DNA of 47,140 bases from SAR86 cluster bacterium SAR86B. Its GTDB lineage: Bacteria; Pseudomonadota; Gammaproteobacteria; Magnimaribacterales; D2472. How positions within the stretch are numbered: the stretch's first letter is position 1; each line of letters opens with the position of its first letter. The notes below the pieces were generated by a model that made no database searches, was not told the origin of the DNA, and saw nothing but the letters and a program-made list of their open reading frames with translations. The position numbers were made by a program, and so were the translations under genes. Below are positions 42,104 through 47,140 of the stretch, one piece after another. The stretch is from the NCBI GenBank assembly GCA_905181955.1, contig CAJJAC010000006.1, forward strand, positions 1 to 47,140, read 5' to 3'.

Positions 42104-43371
42104 TAATCTGCTTCGACCCTAATTCTTTTAACTTTCTTTATAACATCTGTATTTTTAAATTCATTTAAGAGCTCTTTGGCTTTTAATTCTTCACATAAAT
42201 CTGTAATAAAGAAAACTGGGACTTGATTATCAGCCAATTCATCCTTTTGAATTATTGTCTCAATTCCAATGTTATGACTAGCAACTAATGACGTAATTAA
42301 TGCCATAACGCCTGGATTATCATCAACTTCTAAGTAAAAATAATGCTGAAACGATATTTCAGTAAATTCAACTATCTTTATCTCATTAGAGCTTTTAAAA
42401 ACCTCTTCTGAATAGTCTTTATTGCATCCTGCTAAATGGATGATATCTGAAATTAAACCTGAAGCTGTTGATTCTTGACCAGCTCCTGATCCAGTAATAT
42501 GAATTTTACCAATGAGATCAGTATCTATTTCTATGCCATTTCTAACTCCCTCCAGAGAAGATAATATTGAAGTGTTTTTAATAAATGCTGGATGCGCCCT
42601 AAGTTCAACTGCATTAATTTCTTGTTTTGCTACTGCTAGATGTTTTATTACATAACCCAATTCTTTAGCATGCTGAAAATCATCACCTGCTATCTCTGTA
42701 ATTCCTTCAATATAAAAATCTTTAGGAGGAAGAGGATTTCCGAAGGCAATATGTGACAATATACCTATCTTATGCGCTGCATCTATTCCATCAATATCAA
42801 AAGATGGGTCTGGCTCAGCATATCCTTTTTCTTGAGCAATCTTGAGAATAGGTTCAAAATCCGCTCCTTTTTCCATTTCTGCTAAAATAAAATTTGTTGT
42901 TCCGTTAAGCATTCCTGATATTTTAGAAATATTATTTCCTGCAAGCTCTTCTTGAAGAACTTTAATTATTGGAGTTCCAGCACAAACTGCTGCTTCAAAT
43001 AAAATTTTTACATTATTTTCTCTTGCTGCTTTAAAGAGCTCATCACCGTGATTAAAAATTACAGCCTTATTTGCTGTAATTACATGTTTTTTATTTTTTA
43101 TTGCTGAGAGTATTAATTCTCTAGCAGTTTCAACTCCCCCTATAAGCTCTATGACAACATCAATATCTTGTTTAACAACATCAAAAATGTCTCTTAAAAC
43201 CTCTACTCCCTGAGGATCACATTTTGGGTTATCTCTTCTTGCCCCAATAAAATTTATTTTTATATCTAAATTTGTATTTCTTTCTATAATTTTTTTATTA
43301 GCATTAACTGCTTGGTAGAGACCTGTTGCGACGTTACCCCAACCGCATATACCTACTTTTATTTCTTTCAT
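42103..43371 (-). CDS. hom: Homoserine dehydrogenase
   Basis: Reduces aspartate semialdehyde to homoserine for threonine and methionine. The 422-aa monofunctional enzyme has the NAD(P) motif KVGICGWGNVATGLYQAV, VITANKAVI, LFEAAVCAGTPIIKVLQE, MLNGTTNFILAEME, DPSFDIDGIDAAHKIGILS and a C-terminal ACT domain (VDDNPGVMALITSLVASHNI). No aspartokinase is fused. Follows dsbC by 2 bases, as in Pseudomonas. Confidence 0.97.
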   Translation of the reverse strand: MKEIKVGICGWGNVATGLYQAVNANKKIIERNTNLDIKINFIGARRDNPKCDPQGVEVLRDIFDVVKQDIDVVIELIGGVETARELILSAIKNKKHVITANKAVIFNHGDELFKAARENNVKILFEAAVCAGTPIIKVLQEELAGNNISKISGMLNGTTNFILAEMEKGADFEPILKIAQEKGYAEPDPSFDIDGIDAAHKIGILSHIAFGNPLPPKDFYIEGITEIAGDDFQHAKELGYVIKHLAVAKQEINAVELRAHPAFIKNTSILSSLEGVRNGIEIDTDLIGKIHITGSGAGQESTASGLISDIIHLAGCNKDYSEEVFKSSNEIKIVEFTEISFQHYFYLEVDDNPGVMALITSLVASHNIGIETIIQKDELADNQVPVFFITDLCEELKAKELLNEFKNTDVIKKVKRIRVEAD

Positions 43372-43373
43372 AT

Positions 43374-44093
43374 TTAACCTTGAAGCCTGCTCAATAGGTC
43401 TTTCGCAGGAACATATCCAGGTATTAATTGTCCAGAACTAGAAATTATTGCTGGAGTTCCTGTGACACCAATTTTTCTTCCAAGCCTATAATGTTTTTCT
43501 ACTGGGTGATTTTCACAGTAAGTTAAATTCATATCTTTTCCTTGTTTTAAAGTAGTTAAAGTTTTAGCTGGGTTATTTGAGCACCATGCTCCAACAATTT
43601 TTGAGTAAGATTCAGATTGGAGCCCTGATCTTGGAAATGCAGCGTAATTAATAGATATTCCTAATTTATTATATTCACTGATTTCACCATGAAGCTTTCT
43701 GCAATAACCACAATCAATATCCGTAAAAATAACAACTGAAAATAATTCATTCTTTGCTGGAAATGAGATTAATTCCGAATCATCAATCTCAGAAATAATA
43801 TTCCTTCTTTCTACATCTCTCTCCATCTCAGTAAGGTTAAGCAAGCCATCACCAGTTATCTGAAATATTTCACCTATGATTACAAAATTACCATCCGAGG
43901 ATAGGTAAACTGATTGCATGTCTTCAAGCTCAAGTTTATATATTCCATCAACAGGAGTTTCAGTAATATCAATTATTTCTGCCCCTTCTGGGAGGACATT
44001 TGCTAATTTTGCAATGATTTCATCTTTGCCATCAAATGCATAAATATTGATACTCAATAAAGCAATAAATATTAAATTAAATAAAATTTTCAT
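43374..44093 (-). CDS. dsbC: Periplasmic thiol:disulfide isomerase DsbC
   Basis: Shuffles wrong disulfides in the periplasm. The 239-aa precursor has a signal peptide (MKILFNLIFIALLSINIYA), an N-terminal dimerisation domain, and a thioredoxin domain with the active CGYC (Cys128, Cys131) in FTDIDCGYCRKLHGE; a second Cys pair is at 171 and 193 (AWCSNNP and TYCENHP), as in E. coli DsbC; and the cis-Pro loop GVTGTPAII. Found between xerD and hom, the Pseudomonas order. Confidence 0.95.
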   Translation of the reverse strand: MKILFNLIFIALLSINIYAFDGKDEIIAKLANVLPEGAEIIDITETPVDGIYKLELEDMQSVYLSSDGNFVIIGEIFQITGDGLLNLTEMERDVERRNIISEIDDSELISFPAKNELFSVVIFTDIDCGYCRKLHGEISEYNKLGISINYAAFPRSGLQSESYSKIVGAWCSNNPAKTLTTLKQGKDMNLTYCENHPVEKHYRLGRKIGVTGTPAIISSSGQLIPGYVPAKDLLSRLQG

Positions 44094-44095
44094 AG

Positions 44096-44998
44096 TTAAC
44101 CTCTTGGATGATGCTTCTTTAATGCATCACTTAGTCTTTGTTTGGCAATGTGAGTATATATTTGAGTAGTTGATAAGTCACTATGACCTAATAACAATTG
44201 AACTGATCTTAGATCAGCTCCTCTATTTAAAAGGTGAGTTGCAAAGGCGTGTCTAAGTGTATGGGGTGATATATTTTTTGTAGCATTAATATTTCTGGAA
44301 TAGAGTTTAATTCTATGCCAGAAACCCTCTCGTGTTATTTTTGAGCCTCTTGTGCTTATAAATATATACTGTATTGATCTATTGATGCCTCTTTGAGATC
44401 TATTCTCTAAGTAAATTTTTGTATATTCATTTGCAGATTCACCAAAAGGTATAAGTCTCTCTTTTGAACCTTTACCTAATACTTTTACGATTGATCTAGT
44501 TAAGTCAATGTCAGAAAATTTAAGATTGGTTAATTCGCTAACTCTCATACCAGTTGCGTATAAAAGCTCAAGCATAGCTTTATCTCTGCAGCCTACAAAA
44601 GAATCTTGAATAGGAGCATTTAAAAGCATTTCTACATCATCTTCTGAAATTGATACTGGTAATCTTTTTTCTTGTTTTGGAGAAGGTATATCTCCAACAG
44701 GATTCTCTGAAATATAGCCTTTTTTTAATAAGAATAAAAAAAAAGCCTTTAGAGAAGAAATTTTTCTATTTACAGTGCTACTTTTGTAATTTTTATCAAA
44801 TAAAAACTTGATATAAGTTTCTATTTCATGATTTTTAATTTTTTTTAAAGAGACTTTATACTTAGTCATTGACCAGTCTAGAGCATCAAGAATATCGCTT
44901 TTATATGATGAAACAGTATTTTTAGATAGGCCTTTTTCGATAAACAATGAATCAAGAAAGGAGACTAGATCAGCATCCTTTTCATGATATTTTTTCAT
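44096..44998 (-). CDS. xerD: Site-specific tyrosine recombinase XerD
   Basis: With XerC resolves chromosome dimers at dif. The 300-aa enzyme has a core-binding domain (GLSKNTVSSYKSDI) and a catalytic domain with Arg152 (ATGMRVSELTNL), Lys176 (VLGKGSKERLIPF), His246 and Arg249 (ISPHTLRHAFATHLLNRGAD), His272 (LLLGHSDLS) and nucleophile Tyr281 (QIYTH). Length is the XerD norm (298). Its place beside dsbC and hom identifies it as XerD and not a phage integrase. Confidence 0.94.
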   Translation of the reverse strand: MKKYHEKDADLVSFLDSLFIEKGLSKNTVSSYKSDILDALDWSMTKYKVSLKKIKNHEIETYIKFLFDKNYKSSTVNRKISSLKAFFLFLLKKGYISENPVGDIPSPKQEKRLPVSISEDDVEMLLNAPIQDSFVGCRDKAMLELLYATGMRVSELTNLKFSDIDLTRSIVKVLGKGSKERLIPFGESANEYTKIYLENRSQRGINRSIQYIFISTRGSKITREGFWHRIKLYSRNINATKNISPHTLRHAFATHLLNRGADLRSVQLLLGHSDLSTTQIYTHIAKQRLSDALKKHHPRG

Positions 44999-45002
44999 TT
45001 GG

Positions 45003-45593
45003 TTATTCTAATCTTTCTTTAATTCTTGCAGATTTGCCAGATCTTTCTCTTAGATAGAAAAGTTTTGCTTGTCTAACATCACCTTTTCTCTTGACAGAGA
45101 TTGAATCAATAATTGGACTGTGAGTTTGAAATGTTCTTTCAACACCAATTCCACTTGAGATTTTTCTGACAACAAAAGATGCATTGATTCCACCTTTTTT
45201 GACACCCATAACAACACCTTCAAAAGCTTGAAGTCTTGTTCTGGTTCCCTCTTTAACTTTAACTGATACCACGACTGTATCACCTGGTCTAAACGCAGGC
45301 AGATCAGTTCTTAGTTGTCTGGATTCAAAGGCTTGTAAAATATGAGCAGAAGATTTTTCTACAGTAGATATTTCAGGAGCAGCTTCTTCAGCAGGAGCTT
45401 CTTCAGCTTCAGCAACTACCTCTTCAGTAGGAGCAGCTTCTTCAGCAGGAGCTTCTTCAGCTTCAGCAACTACCTCTTCAGTAGGAGCAGCTTCTTCAGC
45501 AGGAGCTTCTTCAGCTTTCACTTGTTCTGAAACAGGTTCTGCTTGCTCTACTTTAGCTTCGTTTTCTTGTTCTAGTTTATCTTTGTCTGTCAT
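45003..45593 (-). CDS. rplS: 50S ribosomal protein L19 with long acidic N-terminal extension
   Basis: A large-subunit protein at the interface with the 30S subunit. The C-terminal about 115 residues are normal L19 ([66 protein letters not shown]). Ahead of them lie about 80 extra residues of Ala/Glu/Pro/Val-rich repeats ([18 protein letters not shown] twice plus a partial copy). No ATG, GTG, TTG or CTG is visible near the L19 core, so the extension must be translated; AGG lies 9 bases ahead of the ATG at 45593. E. coli L19 is 115 aa, this one 196 aa. Confidence 0.93.
   Translation of the reverse strand: MTDKDKLEQENEAKVEQAEPVSEQVKAEEAPAEEAAPTEEVVAEAEEAPAEEAAPTEEVVAEAEEAPAEEAAPEISTVEKSSAHILQAFESRQLRTDLPAFRPGDTVVVSVKVKEGTRTRLQAFEGVVMGVKKGGINASFVVRKISSGIGVERTFQTHSPIIDSISVKRKGDVRQAKLFYLRERSGKSARIKERLE
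45379..45517 (-). repeat. 54-bp tandem repeat in rplS
   Basis: Copies start at 45379, 45433 and 45487 (plus-strand coordinates), 2.6 copies, and appear identical. Each encodes an 18-aa acidic unit. The exactness suggests recent expansion or homogenisation. Confidence 0.9.
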
Positions 45594-45612
45594 GATTATT
45601 GCCTAAAAAGTG

Positions 45613-46344
45613 CTATAGGATACGCTGGGAAGTTAAATCTTCCAAGAGTTTTCTTTGTTTTTTTGTTAATTTTACATTATTTAATAGTTCAGGTCTTCTA
45701 TTAATAGTAGCTTCAATAGATTTTAATTCTTTCCATTCTTTTATTTTTTCATGATTACCTGAAAGCAACACATCTGGTACTTTCATTTCTTCAAATATTT
45801 CAGGCCTTGAATACTGAGGTCCTTTTAATAAACCATTTGAAAAAGTATCATTTTCACTTGAATCTTCATTTCCTAGAACCCCTGGGATGTGCCTAACAAT
45901 TGCATCTATTGAGCACAATGCTGCAAGCTCTCCTCCACTTATAATAAAGTCTCCAATTGATATTTCTTCATCAACATATTTGTCTATAAATCGTTGATCT
46001 ATTCCTTCATATCTTCCACATATAAATGTTATTGATTTTTCAGTAGAAAGTTCTTTAGCTTTTATATTATTTAATGGCTTACCTTGTGGTGATAGATATA
46101 TCACTTTTCCAATTTTATTTTTTGGAATATCTTCAAGTGATTTTTTTAGCGGTTGAGGCATCATAAGCATACCCTCCCCACCTCCATATGGTTTTCCATC
46201 TATTTGACCATGTTTATTCACAGCATGCTTTCTAATATCATGAAGGTTGATTGAAAAACTACCATTATTTTTAGCTTTTCCAATAACACCATGATCAAGC
46301 GTATCAAATAAATCTGGAAAAATTGTTAAGATATTAAAGTTCAT
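45613..46344 (-). CDS. trmD: tRNA (guanine-37-N1)-methyltransferase TrmD
   Basis: Methylates G37 next to the anticodon and prevents frameshifting. The 243-aa SPOUT enzyme has MNFNILTIFPDLFDTLDHGVIG (in pieces: NILTIFPDLF), GKPYGGGEGMLMMPQPL, VIYLSPQGKPL, FICGRYEGIDQRFID, SIGDFIISGGELAALC and the RRPELL motif near the C-terminus. Length is close to E. coli TrmD (255). It is 2 bases after rimM and 19 before rplS. Confidence 0.97.
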   Translation of the reverse strand: MNFNILTIFPDLFDTLDHGVIGKAKNNGSFSINLHDIRKHAVNKHGQIDGKPYGGGEGMLMMPQPLKKSLEDIPKNKIGKVIYLSPQGKPLNNIKAKELSTEKSITFICGRYEGIDQRFIDKYVDEEISIGDFIISGGELAALCSIDAIVRHIPGVLGNEDSSENDTFSNGLLKGPQYSRPEIFEEMKVPDVLLSGNHEKIKEWKELKSIEATINRRPELLNNVKLTKKQRKLLEDLTSQRIL

Positions 46345-46346
46345 GT

Positions 46347-46877
46347 TTAGAAATCTAAATCCCAGTCAACAATTAATAAATTGTTTATTATTGAGTGTGA
46401 AATAATATATTTATCTTTGATAAAAGGAATTAGCCTTATTTCTTTATCTGAAGATGATTTAGATGGAATTACTTTCAATACATCAGATGATCCAAAATTA
46501 TTAATCTCTTCGATAATCCCTAGATCTTCATCATTTTTATTTATAACCTGCATACCAATTAGATCATGCCAGTATATTTCATTATTGATAAGTTCCGGGA
46601 GTTCAGATTTATTTATAAATAACTCTTGATTTGTTAATTTTTTAATTTCGTCAACATCATCAATGTCTTTAATCTTTGAAATGAATTTATCACCAGATTG
46701 CTTTATGTAATGAAGCTTAATAGATTCTCTAGATGATCCTGTTTTAAAGTCAGAATAGTTTGTTATATTTTCTTTAGGATCGCACAGAGAATTAATAAAG
46801 AACTCTCCCTTGAGTCCCTTAGACTTTCCAATAGTAGCTATAAGAATAAAATCAGACTTTTCTTTACTTCTCTTCAT
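46347..46877 (-). CDS. rimM: Ribosome maturation factor RimM
   Basis: Assists assembly of the 30S head near S19. The 176-aa protein begins MKRSKEKSDFILIATIGKSK and GLKGEFFINSLCD, with the C-terminal PRC-barrel (YWHDLIGMQVINKNDEDLGI, IRLIPFIKDKYI). I choose ATG 46877, because the 18 residues upstream in the same frame (a Leu/Lys repeat) are the out-of-frame reading of the rpsP repeat. The start overlaps the rpsP stop by 14 bases, so the genes are coupled. Confidence 0.93.
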   Translation of the reverse strand: MKRSKEKSDFILIATIGKSKGLKGEFFINSLCDPKENITNYSDFKTGSSRESIKLHYIKQSGDKFISKIKDIDDVDEIKKLTNQELFINKSELPELINNEIYWHDLIGMQVINKNDEDLGIIEEINNFGSSDVLKVIPSKSSSDKEIRLIPFIKDKYIISHSIINNLLIVDWDLDF

Positions 46878-47140
46878 CTTCTGAAGGAGCTTCTTCAGCA
46901 GGAGCTTCTTCAGCAGGAGCTTCTTCAGCAACTACTTCTTCAGCAGGAGCTTCTTCAGCAACTACTTCTTCAGCAGGAGCTTCTTCAGCAGGAGCTTCTT
47001 CAGCAACTACTTCTTCAGCAGGAGCTTCTTCAGCAGGAGCTTCTTCAGCAACTACTTCTTCAGCAACTACTTCTTCAGCAGGAGCTTCTTCAGCAGCCTT
47101 CGCGGCTTCTTCTTCAGCTTTAGCAGCAGCTTCTTCAGCT
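46864..47140 (-). CDS. rpsP: 30S ribosomal protein S16, C-terminal tail only (partial)
   Basis: The minus-strand frame open at the window edge reads EEAAAKAEEEAAKAA, then 14 pentapeptide units of EEAPA or EEVVA (the last EEAPS), then EDEEK and TAA at 46866-46864. The S16 core lies outside the window. Identity is inferred from the invariant order rpsP-rimM-trmD-rplS, and from known Ala/Glu-rich C-terminal tails on S16 in several bacteria. Frame choice is supported by the clean stop overlapping the rimM start and by acidic low-complexity composition matching the L19 extension. Confidence 0.75.
   Translation of the reverse strand, partial: AEEAAAKAEEEAAKAAEEAPAEEVVAEEVVAEEAPAEEAPAEEVVAEEAPAEEAPAEEVVAEEAPAEEVVAEEAPAEEAPAEEAPSEDEEK
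46882..47091 (-). repeat. 15-bp minisatellite (14 units) in the rpsP 3' end
   Basis: Fourteen 15-base units, each GAAGAAGCTCCTGCT (A type, EEAPA) or GAAGAAGTAGTTGCT (V type, EEVVA). Order from 5' to 3' of the gene: A V V A A V A A V A V A A A. Codon choice is almost invariant among units, so the array is young or kept uniform by recombination. Confidence 0.9.

Noticed and set aside
44096-44998. Phage or integron integrase
   Set aside because: The tyrosine recombinase has XerD length and the conserved xerD-dsbC-hom context; no att sites or mobile genes adjoin it.
45342-45530. Plus-strand Ser/Phe/Arg repeat frame opposite rplS
   Set aside because: It is the antisense reading of the 54-bp repeat and has no start signal or homology.
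46878-46931. An 18-residue Leu/Lys-rich N-terminal extension of RimM
   Set aside because: It is the out-of-frame reading of the rpsP 15-bp repeat; the internal ATG at 46877 gives a standard RimM start.
46882-47091. CRISPR array
   Set aside because: The repeats are contiguous 15-bp coding units with no spacers.

Overview
The window is a compact, AT-rich piece of a gammaproteobacterial chromosome. Gene content and order are close to Pseudomonas/E. coli: queA-tgt-yajC-secD-secF, rpoE-rseA-mucD next to lepA-lepB-rnc-era-recO-acpS, sdhE divergent from ygfZ, and rpsP-rimM-trmD-rplS followed by xerD-dsbC-hom-thrC and prfB-lysS. Low GC, very short or negative spacing, convergent genes that touch or overlap, and a lack of visible insertion sequences, phage genes or CRISPR arrays suggest a streamlined marine lineage such as SAR86. 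That placement is inference from style and synteny; no 16S gene is present.

Layout. 1-7160: tRNA-Glu with terminator, trmJ and suhB divergent, then the queA-tgt-yajC-secDF operon on the minus strand. 7210-9390: tRNA-Leu(CAA) followed by proBA (proline synthesis; ProB without a PUA domain). 9390-18290: minus-strand run lepA-lepB-rnc-era-recO-acpS-adk-tsaB-uppP-rsmJ, ending in three small genes, one of which (9954-10121) is a 55-residue coiled-coil protein. 18290-21310: envelope stress module rpoE, an RseA-like anti-sigma gene whose C-terminus looks like the end of RseB, and a MucD/DegQ protease, with a sigma-E-like promoter in front of rpoE, then sdhE. 21355-27620: ygfZ, ung, a 372-base intergenic region with DnaA boxes, serA, an orphan ABC ATPase, a secreted TonB-C-domain protein and glpK. 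27620-32730: a regulatory region with a NrdR box pair, DnaA boxes and a 16-base palindrome, then nrdA, nrdB and a hemolysin-III family gene. 32789-36066: minus-strand SDR, FAD reductase and PatB-type lyase. 36100-38174: alkB, mdh and a small conserved gene. 38181-47140: minus-strand run rpsP (partial)-rimM-trmD-rplS-xerD-dsbC-hom-thrC-prfB-lysS.

No defence system, biosynthetic cluster or mobile element is visible. The most unusual signals are: (1) two ribosomal proteins of one operon, S16 (C-terminal tail) and L19 (N-terminal tail), both carry low-complexity acidic repeats built from EEAPA/EEVVA units, encoded by minisatellites; (2) prfB has lost its programmed +1 frameshift but keeps a near-intact sequence relic of the site; (3) the anti-sigma factor seems to fuse RseA with the end of RseB; (4) DnaA boxes occur at both ung and nrdAB, suggesting a DnaA/NrdR-linked DNA-precursor and repair circuit; (5) malate dehydrogenase has an enlarged active-site loop; (6) a TIGR03643-type gene seems to lack a usual start codon for its conserved N-terminus.
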